DNA of 24,250 bases from Arthrobacter sp. (GTDB taxonomy: Bacteria > Actinomycetota > Actinomycetes > Actinomycetales > Micrococcaceae), in assembly GCA_025464925.1 (NCBI GenBank), contig JAODMS010000009.1, positions 1-24,250 on the forward strand. The letters are read 5' to 3'. Position 1 is the first letter of the stretch. Each line of letters opens with the position of its first letter. The notes beneath the pieces are model-generated. The model searched no databases. It worked only from the letters and a program-made list of their open reading frames with translations, and was not told the origin of the DNA. A program made the translations under genes and the position numbers. Shown here piece by piece: positions 7,358-14,574 of the stretch.

Positions 7358-8710
7358 ATGAAGATCAAGGCCCCGACTGCTGCGACGCTGATTACCCTGT
7401 TGCTGTTGGGGGGACTGCTCCAGGTTGCGTCGTCGCCGGTACCTGCCGCTGGAACGGCTTATTACCTCAGTGATGCCGGCAGCGACAACAACGTTGGGAC
7501 CTCGGCCGACTCCCCGTGGAAGTCACTCGCCAAGATCAACAGCACTCGTCTTAAACCCGGGGATTCCGTTAGCTTTCGCAGAGGCGATACGTGGACGGGC
7601 GGTGTTGTGGTTAACCGAAGCGGAACGGCCCGATCGGCCATCACCCTGAAGAGCTATGGAAGCGGAAGCCTCCCGACGATCCTCGTGGGGCAGTCGGGAA
7701 ACTGCGTCAGGTTAAACGGGAACTTCATTACCGTGGACGGACTGCGCGCCGAGGGGTGCGGCTACGCGGGCTTCGGCGTCTACGGTGACAATGGCGTCGT
7801 GAAAAATTCCACCGCTGTAGACAACGCGGCAGGAATCCAGGTGGGCAAGGGCTCTGATTTCGGCAAGTATTTGAATAACACGCTCGCCGACAACAACATC
7901 ATGAACGTGAATACCCCGGGGGTAAGCTGCGAAACCCCCGACGCCGTGAACTGCAGTGACGATTCCGGCGCATTTGGCGTACTCATCAACGGCAATGACA
8001 ACGAATTTTCCGGCAACACGATCACCGGTTCCACCGCGACCTCCTACGACTTCAGTCACGACGGAGCCGCCATCGAAATCTACAACGGCAATCGCAACAG
8101 GATCCACCACAACGTGGCTATAGACAACAATGTCTTTTCTGAGCTCGGTCGCTCTGATGGAACCGCTGATGGTAATACCTTCAGCTATAACCTGATCCGG
8201 GCGAGCTGCGGCGCCAAGTGTTCCCAGGCGACAGGTCTGATCGCACGCGGCCCGGCTTCTTCCTTTGGCCCGACCAACGGCACCATCTTTGAACACAACA
8301 CCGTCTGGCTGAACGGAAGCGAATCCCAGGCGGTGGTGTGCCATGCGTCATGCCCAAGATCATCGGTCATCAGGGGAAACATCCTGGTAGCTGTTCGCCA
8401 CTCGCTTTGGATGGACGGCTCCGGCTGGACCGAAGAACAGAATGTGCTCAATGGTCCGACTAATGTTGCCCCGGACGGCACATCGACTACCGCACCAGCG
8501 GCCTTTGTGAACGCGCCAGCTGACCTTCACCTGAAGAGCACGAGCCCCGCTATCGACCGGGTGGCTACGAGCAGCCCCGCTATCGACCGGGCGGGTATGA
8601 GCCCCTTCTCCGGCGACCTGGCTGGAGGACAGGTGCCTGAAAACGGGGATTGCAAGGGAACCAGCGCGGCGGATGCAGGGGCCTACGAGTACAAACCGCG
8701 CAACTGCTGA
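7358..8710 (+). CDS. Secreted right-handed parallel beta-helix protein
   Basis: This 450-aa protein begins with a signal peptide: MKIKAPTAATLITLLLLGGL, then a likely cleavage after PVPAAG near residue 31. The mature start (YYLSDAGSDNNVGTSADSPW, then LKPGDSVSFRRGDTW) is the usual entry to parallel beta-helix proteins of the polysaccharide-lyase/pectate-lyase-like fold. Rungs with NDNEFSGNTITGS and NRNRIHHNVAIDNN motifs follow. The C-terminal SPAIDR motif, usual near the end of such helices, occurs twice. It probably binds or cleaves an extracellular polysaccharide; no catalytic residues can be named with confidence. I start it at the ATG at 7358, which has CCAGG 8 bases upstream and begins the signal peptide. 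Codons ending in A or T are clearly more frequent than in its neighbours, which suggests later acquisition or relaxed expression demands. Confidence 0.85.
   Translation: MKIKAPTAATLITLLLLGGLLQVASSPVPAAGTAYYLSDAGSDNNVGTSADSPWKSLAKINSTRLKPGDSVSFRRGDTWTGGVVVNRSGTARSAITLKSYGSGSLPTILVGQSGNCVRLNGNFITVDGLRAEGCGYAGFGVYGDNGVVKNSTAVDNAAGIQVGKGSDFGKYLNNTLADNNIMNVNTPGVSCETPDAVNCSDDSGAFGVLINGNDNEFSGNTITGSTATSYDFSHDGAAIEIYNGNRNRIHHNVAIDNNVFSELGRSDGTADGNTFSYNLIRASCGAKCSQATGLIARGPASSFGPTNGTIFEHNTVWLNGSESQAVVCHASCPRSSVIRGNILVAVRHSLWMDGSGWTEEQNVLNGPTNVAPDGTSTTAPAAFVNAPADLHLKSTSPAIDRVATSSPAIDRAGMSPFSGDLAGGQVPENGDCKGTSAADAGAYEYKPRNC
8543..8591 (+). repeat. In-frame tandem repeat of 30-bp period
   Basis: AGCCCCGCTATCGACCGGG occurs at 8543-8561 and identically at 8573-8591. 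The spacing is ten codons, so the protein reads SPAIDR twice. This looks like a recent slippage or unequal-crossover duplication. Confidence 0.8.
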
Positions 8711-8828
8711 CGTTACACAGCTGCAACCGCCGGGTTACGTGGCCGAAACGGGCAGGGACGATACTTAAAGTGTGTCCTCTAGGGACGATTCTCATGCAGG
8801 CCTTGGGACTATCTGAAGGATCCCGCCC

Positions 8829-11456
8829 ATGCCCACTCGACTTAACCAATCCTTGGCCGACTCCGCCCTCCTGACAAAATCCCTTCCGCTGGGCCTGCTC
8901 CGCGCCTTTGTGCAGACTGAGGCCGCGGATGACGGCCTGACGCCCCAGTTGCTGGCCGATCTCAAGATCCTGGCCCGCACGCCAGGGCTTCTCGTGGCAT
9001 GCAACTATGGCGGAACCCTCTGTGCGGCGGAAGGCATTTCCACCGAGACTTTGCCGCTGGCCAGCGCCGCCATTGCCCTCCGCGCCCTCGCGGCCCTGCC
9101 CAACACCCATGCCGCCGTCATCTCTGGGCGGTCCCTGCGCGATTTGGCCGCAGTCTCCCGGCTCCCCGCCGAGGTGTATCTCGTAGGTTCCCATGGCGCC
9201 GAGTTTGACATGGGATTTGCGCATGGCCTGTCCCTGGCCACCGAATCCGTGCTCCAGCAGGCCAGCCAGGCGCTCGCCGAAACCGTGGGAGCCCACCGGG
9301 GCATCAGCGTCGAGCGCAAACCAGTGGCGGTGGCGGTCCACACCAAGCACGCCCCGCCAGATGTCGTGGCGACGGCGACGCAGCAGGCGGAGGACATCGC
9401 CCGGGCACACGGGTTGTTCTTCATCGTGGACGGCTCGGTTCTGGACCTGTCCGTCGTCGAACCGTCCAAGGCCGCCGCCCTGGAGCACCTCCGATCCATG
9501 CTCGGCGTGAGCGCAGCCCTCTACGCCGGGGACGCATTCAGTGATGAACTTGCCCTGGCCACGCTCCGCGGACCTGACCTGGGCCTGCGGGTGGGGGAAG
9601 GGCCGACGGCCGCCGACCACCGGCTCAGGGACCCGGAGGCCTTTTCCCGAGTCCTGGCCATCCTCTTTGAACTTCGGCGGGCCTGGCTGTTTGGCGAAGA
9701 TGCAGTGGGGCTTGAGCGGCACTCCATGATCGGCAACGGCTCCTCCACTGCCCTCATCACGCCGGACGCCAAGATCTGCTGGATGAGCCACCCGCTGCCG
9801 GACTCCGGTTCGCTCTTCGCCCACCTCCTCGGCGGGGATGCGGCAGGGCATTTTTCGGTGGAACCGGTGAAGGCCTCACAGGTCCTCGGGCAGCGCTATG
9901 TGGACAGCACCATGATCGTGGAAACCCGCTGGGCGGACGTCACCGTCACCGATTACCTGGAACCGGCGCCGGAAGGCATCACCAGCCTGATCCGTGTCCT
10001 CTCCGGCACCGGCCCGGCGAGGATCGTGTTTGCGCCCCGGCCGGATTACGGCAATGCGCCCTTCAGCATGGAGGCGCGCGGCACGGAGCTGCATGTCCTG
10101 GGGACGGCCGATCCGATCGCGCTGCTGGCGCCCGGGGTCAACTTCTCCATCTCCTCGGACGGCCGGCACGCCACCGCCACGGCGGACGTCGACCTGCGGC
10201 ATGGGGCCGTCGTACTGAATATGCGCTGTGGCGATACGGAACCGCGGCCGGCCGCCCCGGACGATGAAACCGACCTTCGCGCCGCCGTCGCACATCATTC
10301 CCGCCGCTGGGTCCAAAGCCTGGCACTACCAGGGGTGAAGCCGTCCCTGGTCCGCCGCTCCGCGCTGGTGTTGCGTGCACTGGTCCACGAGCCCACCGGC
10401 GCCGTGCTGGCCGCTCCCACCACCTCCTTGCCCGAAGGAATCGGCGGCACCCGGAACTGGGACTATCGGTACTGCTGGCTGCGCGACGGGGCCATGACGG
10501 TCAACGCGCTGCTGGACCTCGGCTCCACGACGGAGGCCGAAGGTTTCCTGGCCTGGCTTGGCCGGATCCTGGCCCATGCGCCGGGGCCGGAATGGCTTCA
10601 TCCGCTGTATTCAGTGACAGGGGCTCCGCTGTCCACCGAGGCCATCATCGAGAGCCTGCCGGGCTACGCGGGTTCCCGCCCGGTCCGGATCGGCAACGCC
10701 GCGGACCACCAGGTCCAGTTGGATGTCTTCGGTCCGATCGCCGAACTGATTGATGCCCTGAGTGCCTCGCAGGGCGCACTGTCCGAATACCACTGGGAGC
10801 TGATGGTCCAGATGGCCTCGGCGGTCCTGGCCCGGTGGGATGAGGCGGACCACGGAATCTGGGAAGCCCGCCGGGCAGCCCGGCACCATGTATACAGCAA
10901 GGTGATGTGCTGGGTGGCGCTGGACCGGGCCCTGCGCACAGCCACACGCCACGGCAAGACCCCGGTTCCTGCCTGGGAACCGACGGCCGCCGCCATCCGG
11001 GAGCAGGTCCTGCGCGAGGGCTGGAACGAGGCCGCCTCCTCCTTCACCGTGGCGTACGACAGTCCGGACCTCGACGCGGCCGTGCTGCACATCGGTCTCT
11101 CCGGCCTGCTGGACGTCAACGACCCGCGCTTCCATAGCACTGTCACGGCGGTGGAGCGGGAACTGCGGGTCGGTCCCACCGTCTTCCGGTACCGGTACGA
11201 CGACGGACTGCCGGGCCTGGAGGGTGGGTTCCACATCTGCACCACCTGGCTGATCGAGGCCTATGTGGCGGTGGGCCGGACCGAGGAGGCGTGGGACCTG
11301 TTCGATCAGCTGGTGAATCTGTTCGGGCCGACGGGGCTGTTGCCGGAGGAATATGATCCCGGAACGGAGACCCACCTGGGCAACCATCCCCAAGCCTATT
11401 CGCACCTGGGCTTTATCCGCTGCGCGCGGCTGCTGGCGGGGCTGCCGAAGGGCTAG
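8829..11456 (+). CDS. Trehalose-phosphatase-like (degenerate) / GH15 fusion protein
   Basis: This 875-aa two-domain protein has an OtsB-like HAD fold at about residues 45-285 and a glycoside hydrolase family 15 region (glucoamylase/trehalase type) at about 290-870. In the HAD part, motif I should read DxDGT but reads N59-Y-G-G-T, so both aspartates, including the nucleophile, are gone. The motif II serine (ISGR, S99), a lysine in VERK (K164) and the GDAFSDE motif IV (234-240, usually GDDxTDE) remain. The GH15 part has an N-terminal beta-sandwich (NGSSTALITPDAKICWM) and then GGTRNWDYRYCWLRDGA, GIWEARR (E679, candidate general acid) and LLPEEYDP (E840/E841, candidate general base). Trehalase or alpha-glucosidase activity is therefore plausible, while phosphatase activity is doubtful. 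GAAGGA lies 8 bases before the ATG. No signal peptide is seen, so it is cytoplasmic. Confidence 0.9.
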   Translation: MPTRLNQSLADSALLTKSLPLGLLRAFVQTEAADDGLTPQLLADLKILARTPGLLVACNYGGTLCAAEGISTETLPLASAAIALRALAALPNTHAAVISGRSLRDLAAVSRLPAEVYLVGSHGAEFDMGFAHGLSLATESVLQQASQALAETVGAHRGISVERKPVAVAVHTKHAPPDVVATATQQAEDIARAHGLFFIVDGSVLDLSVVEPSKAAALEHLRSMLGVSAALYAGDAFSDELALATLRGPDLGLRVGEGPTAADHRLRDPEAFSRVLAILFELRRAWLFGEDAVGLERHSMIGNGSSTALITPDAKICWMSHPLPDSGSLFAHLLGGDAAGHFSVEPVKASQVLGQRYVDSTMIVETRWADVTVTDYLEPAPEGITSLIRVLSGTGPARIVFAPRPDYGNAPFSMEARGTELHVLGTADPIALLAPGVNFSISSDGRHATATADVDLRHGAVVLNMRCGDTEPRPAAPDDETDLRAAVAHHSRRWVQSLALPGVKPSLVRRSALVLRALVHEPTGAVLAAPTTSLPEGIGGTRNWDYRYCWLRDGAMTVNALLDLGSTTEAEGFLAWLGRILAHAPGPEWLHPLYSVTGAPLSTEAIIESLPGYAGSRPVRIGNAADHQVQLDVFGPIAELIDALSASQGALSEYHWELMVQMASAVLARWDEADHGIWEARRAARHHVYSKVMCWVALDRALRTATRHGKTPVPAWEPTAAAIREQVLREGWNEAASSFTVAYDSPDLDAAVLHIGLSGLLDVNDPRFHSTVTAVERELRVGPTVFRYRYDDGLPGLEGGFHICTTWLIEAYVAVGRTEEAWDLFDQLVNLFGPTGLLPEEYDPGTETHLGNHPQAYSHLGFIRCARLLAGLPKG

Positions 11457-11466
11457 CACCTCAGTA

Positions 11467-11486
11467 GCAGGTCCGGAAACACCTGC
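11467..11486. terminator. Weak hairpin between convergent genes
   Basis: GCAGGT and ACCTGC form a 6-bp stem with an 8-base loop in the 32-base gap between the GH15 gene and the 91-aa gene. No T-run is present; it is a candidate terminator only. Confidence 0.3.
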
Positions 11487-11488
11487 AC

Positions 11489-11764
11489 TCAGTGATGGCC
11501 GACCGGCGTTGTCCCGAACATCAGGGTCTGCCGGCTCACGTCGTAAAAGACGGTATCCGCCGTCGACAGAAGATCCTGCAGATTGTCAGCGTCATCCGCG
11601 TCGATCGTCAGGACCTCCTCCCAGGCCCCTTCGTCCAGCACCAGCTGCAGAGTCCAGGTGCCGGGGCTACCGGCATCGCCCGCCACCCAGCTGAACTGGT
11701 AGTGGCTGAGCTGGCGCACCTTGATGCTGTCATCGGTTATTGGCTGCTTTGGAGTTGGGCTCAT
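11489..11764 (-). CDS. Small acidic protein of unknown function (91 aa)
   Basis: The product starts MSPTPKQPITDDSIKVRQLS. It is soluble and acidic, with no membrane segment or cysteine. A central beta-type stretch (YQFSWVAGDAGSPGTWTLQL) is followed by an acidic part (VLTIDADDADNLQDLLSTAD) and FGTTPVGHH at the end. AAGGA lies 7 bases before the ATG, and a good promoter stands about 110 bases upstream. These signs support a real, independently expressed gene. I do not recognise the family. It converges on the GH15 gene and is followed on the other side by a permease gene in the same direction, with no evident functional link to either. Confidence 0.75.
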   Translation of the reverse strand: MSPTPKQPITDDSIKVRQLSHYQFSWVAGDAGSPGTWTLQLVLDEGAWEEVLTIDADDADNLQDLLSTADTVFYDVSRQTLMFGTTPVGHH

Positions 11765-11870
11765 CGTCGTGTCCTTACCGGCTGCACGCGTCGCACAGCC
11801 TCGTCGCTGGAGTGCAGAACGTTCTCGTCATTGCCCACACTGGTGCCAGGAGGCCACCAGTCGGATACTC

Positions 11871-11899
11871 AATGTAGCTCCGCCTCGGGGGTATGTAAA
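11871..11899 (-). promoter_or_regulatory. Promoter of the 91-aa protein gene
   Basis: Read on the minus strand, TTTACA (11894-11899) and TACATT (11871-11876) are separated by 17 bases. Both boxes are close to consensus and stand out from GC-rich surroundings. The leader before the ATG at 11764 would be about 100 bases. Confidence 0.55.
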
Positions 11900-11928
11900 T
11901 GCCGTGAGACGATTGCTGAACGGCCGGT

Positions 11929-12855
11929 TCAGGCGAGCAGCAGGGCCACCGCGGTCATGACCGGCACGGCAACCACCGTCGTGATCAGCACGGTGTCCTT
12001 GGCTACGGGGAGTCCGGTCCGGTACCGGCTGGCGACGACAAATACGTTTTGCGCAGTGGGCAGGGCTGAGGTCACCACGACGGCGAAGAGCGCCGTGCCC
12101 TCCAAGGCCAGCGCGAACCGGGCGAAGAGATACGCGAGCAGCGGGTGGACGACGAGCTTGAACCCGCTGGCCAGCAAGGCATCGAGCCGGCGTCCGGCCG
12201 CAGCCTGCAGTGGTCGGGAACCATTGAGGCTCATGCCGAAGGCGATCAGCATGGCCGGGATGGCTGCGCCGCCGATCAGGTGGATGGGCTGCATGACCAG
12301 CTCGGGCACCTGCCAGCCGGTCCCGGCCACCACGAGTCCCAGGGCCGATCCTACGATCATCGGATTCCGCAGGATCATGAGCACGAATCCCAGCGGCGTG
12401 GTGCGGTGCGTGCTGGTGGTGGCATCCAGGACCATCAGGAAGAGGGGGGTAAGGAAGGCCAGCTGAAAGATCAGCAGCGGTGCTATAAAGCTTGCATCGC
12501 CCAGGACAAACACAGCGATGGGAATACCCAGATTGGCCGAGTTGGCAAAGGAGGCGCTCATGGAGGACACGAGGGATTCCGGCAAGGAGCGTTTGAGCAG
12601 GAACCGGACGATTCCGAAAAACAGCGCCGCCGTCGCCACGGCACCCACGGCGGCCACCAGCAGCGGCGCCGCAAAGATGTCATGGAGCTTGGCTTTGCCA
12701 AGCGTCTCGAACAGCAGGGCGGGGCTCGCCACGAAAAAGGTCAGGGCGCTGAGCACGGAGCGGGCATTGTCGCCGAGGATATCCCGCCGGCCGACGAACG
12801 TACCGACGAGAATGATGCACCAGACCACGAAAAAGCCCGCCAGGACGCCTAGCAT
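11929..12855 (-). CDS. AEC-family (auxin efflux carrier-like) permease
   Basis: This 308-aa membrane protein has about ten hydrophobic helices. The first is MLGVLAGFFVVWCIILVGTF, followed by SVLSALTFFVASPALLF, a pattern typical of the AEC/Mem_trans family. Other characteristic blocks are SMSASFANSANLGIPIAVFV (about residues 98-117), GGAAIPAMLIAFGMSL and the C-terminal SALPTAQNVFVVASRY. Length is normal for the family. Bacterial members move small carboxylates or related organic anions; the substrate here is unknown. The gene lies 83 bases downstream of panD on the same strand and could be read from the same message, but there is no specific evidence that the permease serves pantothenate or beta-alanine. 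The ribosome site before the ATG is weak (GGAT). Confidence 0.87.
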   Translation of the reverse strand: MLGVLAGFFVVWCIILVGTFVGRRDILGDNARSVLSALTFFVASPALLFETLGKAKLHDIFAAPLLVAAVGAVATAALFFGIVRFLLKRSLPESLVSSMSASFANSANLGIPIAVFVLGDASFIAPLLIFQLAFLTPLFLMVLDATTSTHRTTPLGFVLMILRNPMIVGSALGLVVAGTGWQVPELVMQPIHLIGGAAIPAMLIAFGMSLNGSRPLQAAAGRRLDALLASGFKLVVHPLLAYLFARFALALEGTALFAVVVTSALPTAQNVFVVASRYRTGLPVAKDTVLITTVVAVPVMTAVALLLA

Positions 12856-12938
12856 GCGGGGATCCGCGCCAGTGCCGGCGGGTGAGGGAGGGGAGTCACC
12901 ATCCCACAGTAATCAGCTTTATGCGGCGGCCGGGCCTG

Positions 12939-13403
12939 TTACGCGGAGTGTCCGTCCGGCCATGCGGCTGAATCTCCGTTGAAGGAGGCGTTATTCAGCG
13001 CATGCGGGGGGCGCATCAGCCCGGGCGTGATCCCCTCCGCGGGGTCATTTCCGATCCGGACAATTTTGTTGTCCTGGTCCACGTGGACCACCTTGGGGTC
13101 GTAGGCCTTTGCCTCCGCCGTGGTCATCTGGGCGTAGGTGATCAGAATGACGATGTCATTCTCCTGCACCAGGTGCGCGGCGGCCCCGTTGATCCCGATG
13201 ACGCCCGAACCGCGCTCGCCCGCGATGGTGTAGGTCTCCAGCCGGGCGCCGTTGGTGACATCGACGATCGCCACAAGCTCGCCGGGGAGGATATCGGCCG
13301 CCTCCAGCAGATCCAGGTCCACGGTGACGGAACCGACATAGTGAAGGTCCGCGTGCGTGACCGTGGCGCGGTGGATCTTGGACTTGAACATTGTGCGATT
13401 CAT
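12939..13403 (-). CDS. panD: Aspartate 1-decarboxylase
   Basis: This pyruvoyl-dependent enzyme makes beta-alanine from L-aspartate for pantothenate and coenzyme A synthesis. It runs 154 aa. [20 protein letters not shown] is followed by HYVGSV, where the proenzyme cuts itself between G24 and S25 to form the pyruvoyl group. K9, R54, T57 and Y58 match the known active-site positions in E. coli numbering, which also confirms the start codon. The family core ends near residue 120. The remaining 30-odd residues ([20 protein letters not shown]) form a hydrophilic tail beyond the E. coli length. No other pantothenate gene is adjacent. No ribosome site is seen; a TAGACT box 9 bases upstream suggests a nearly leaderless message. 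Confidence 0.96.
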   Translation of the reverse strand: MNRTMFKSKIHRATVTHADLHYVGSVTVDLDLLEAADILPGELVAIVDVTNGARLETYTIAGERGSGVIGINGAAAHLVQENDIVILITYAQMTTAEAKAYDPKVVHVDQDNKIVRIGNDPAEGITPGLMRPPHALNNASFNGDSAAWPDGHSA

Positions 13404-13412
13404 AACGCCATC

Positions 13413-13418
13413 AGTCTA
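13413..13418 (-). promoter_or_regulatory. Candidate -10 box of panD
   Basis: On the minus strand TAGACT stands nine bases before the panD ATG, giving an expected leader of only a few bases. This agrees with the lack of a Shine-Dalgarno sequence. No clear -35 was found. Confidence 0.35.
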
Positions 13419-13510
13419 GCGCGGGGCCTGCGCCGGCGCTGTGGGCCGGGGCACATGGCGGACGCCGGCAGCTCGGCAGCAGCCCGTCCAGATTCTAGCG
13501 GCACCAGGGG

Positions 13511-14434
13511 TCATGCCGGCATTGCTCCGGATGCCGGGGCGATGGAGGCCGCCGTTGCCGCCAGGATTTGCCGTGCGGCGAGGATGGCGGGCCGTTCCGC
13601 GCTCGAACGCCTGACCGAGGTGAAGACCGTCCGGCGCGGAGCACCCGGCAGGTCCAGCAGCTGCGCGCTCGTTTCCCGGCCCGTCCAAACAAGGTCCGGC
13701 ATCAGGGCGACAGCATTTCCTGATTCGATCAGCCGGATCTGCGCTTGGAGGTCCGCCGTTTCAAAGCGGACGTCGGGTTCGAAACCTGCGCTCCGGCAGG
13801 CCTGTTCGGCCCAGTGCCGTGATGCCGCCCCGCGGGGCTCCATCACCCAGGCCAGTCCGGCTGTGTCCGCAAGGTTTTTGATGGCAGGCCGGTCGGGCGA
13901 AGGCGGGGGAGCGGCGAGCCGGATGGCGTCGCTGGTCAACGGGACCCGGTCCAGCTCGGCGTGGCGGGGAGCGGCGTGGCCGGGGTACTGTTCGGCGATC
14001 ACCAGGTCGAAGTCCCGTGCCCAGGTCTCATGGAGCGCCGTTTCCGGTTCCCGCTGCGTCATTTCCACCCGGACCTCCGGGTAGCTGGACGACATCCGGG
14101 TAAGGGCATCGGGCATGAGCGCCAGCGCGGCAGACTGGAACACGGCGATCCGCACCGTGCCGGTCACCGTGGTGAGGGAGGCAGCGAGTTCCGCTTCCGC
14201 CTGTTCCAGGGTCTCCAGCAGTTGGGCCGTGTGGGCTACCAGGACCTCGGCCTGAGGGGTCAGCTGCACCCGGCGTCCGGTCTTCCGGAGCAGTTCGACG
14301 CCGGCTTCCTTTTCCAGCAAAGCCAGCTGTTGCGAAACCGATGAGGGGCTGTACTGGAGCGCTTCGGCGACCTCGGCCAGGGTGCCCCGGATTTTCAGTT
14401 CACGCAGTAGCCGCAAACGCCGGACGTCGAGCAT
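13511..14434 (-). CDS. LysR-family transcriptional regulator, divergent from the amino-acid permease
   Basis: The protein is 307 aa, normal for the family. The N-terminal winged helix-turn-helix (residues 1-60) contains LRELKIRGTLAEVAEALQYS and PSSVSQQLALLEKEAGVELL, and a linker helix (LVAHTAQLLETLEQAEAELA) follows. The rest is a periplasmic-binding-protein-like effector domain (VRIAVFQSAALALMPDALTR, then FDLVIAEQYPG). AAAGGA lies 6 bases before the ATG. The gene is divergent from an APC permease, and the 140-base gap contains a palindrome directly upstream of this gene, the classic arrangement for a LysR protein that represses itself and activates the neighbour. The effector is unknown. An amino acid such as proline is suggested by the permease and putA next door; this is inference. 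Confidence 0.9.
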   Translation of the reverse strand: MLDVRRLRLLRELKIRGTLAEVAEALQYSPSSVSQQLALLEKEAGVELLRKTGRRVQLTPQAEVLVAHTAQLLETLEQAEAELAASLTTVTGTVRIAVFQSAALALMPDALTRMSSSYPEVRVEMTQREPETALHETWARDFDLVIAEQYPGHAAPRHAELDRVPLTSDAIRLAAPPPSPDRPAIKNLADTAGLAWVMEPRGAASRHWAEQACRSAGFEPDVRFETADLQAQIRLIESGNAVALMPDLVWTGRETSAQLLDLPGAPRRTVFTSVRRSSAERPAILAARQILAATAASIAPASGAMPA

Positions 14435-14446
14435 CGGTCTTCCTTT

Positions 14447-14481
14447 GTGAATTCTAATCCTTATCGATTAGGAGAATTCAC
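14447..14481. promoter_or_regulatory. Nested palindrome, likely LysR operator
   Basis: The outer arms GTGAATTCT (14447-14455) and AGAATTCAC (14473-14481) are perfectly complementary. Inside them, CTAATC (14454-14459) and GATTAG (14466-14471) form a second perfect pair around CTTATC. This A/T-rich 35-bp element lies between two divergent genes, 13 bases from the LysR start, as expected of the autoregulatory recognition site of that regulator. Confidence 0.65.
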
Positions 14482-14511
14482 TTTATCTAATGTGATCAGG
14501 CTTGCATACTG
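14479..14511 (+). promoter_or_regulatory. Permease promoter element shared with putA
   Basis: This 33-bp stretch matches 16155-16187, upstream of putA, at 24 of 33 positions without gaps. Conserved blocks are CTTTATCT, ATG and the terminal CATACTG. CATACT is a plausible -10 with TTTATC 17 bases upstream in the -35 position. The A/T-rich left block could also be the activator half-site. The element overlaps the right end of the palindrome. Confidence 0.55.
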
Positions 14512-14574
14512 TTGATACTGAGTAACCCCCGTCACAGGGTGGATCGATAGGCCTCACCTACGCAGGAGACCCTG

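Noticed and set aside
6049..7368. 439-codon minus-strand frame opposite the LLM oxidoreductase
   Set aside because: The plus strand has the full luciferase-like signature; the minus translation shows no domain.
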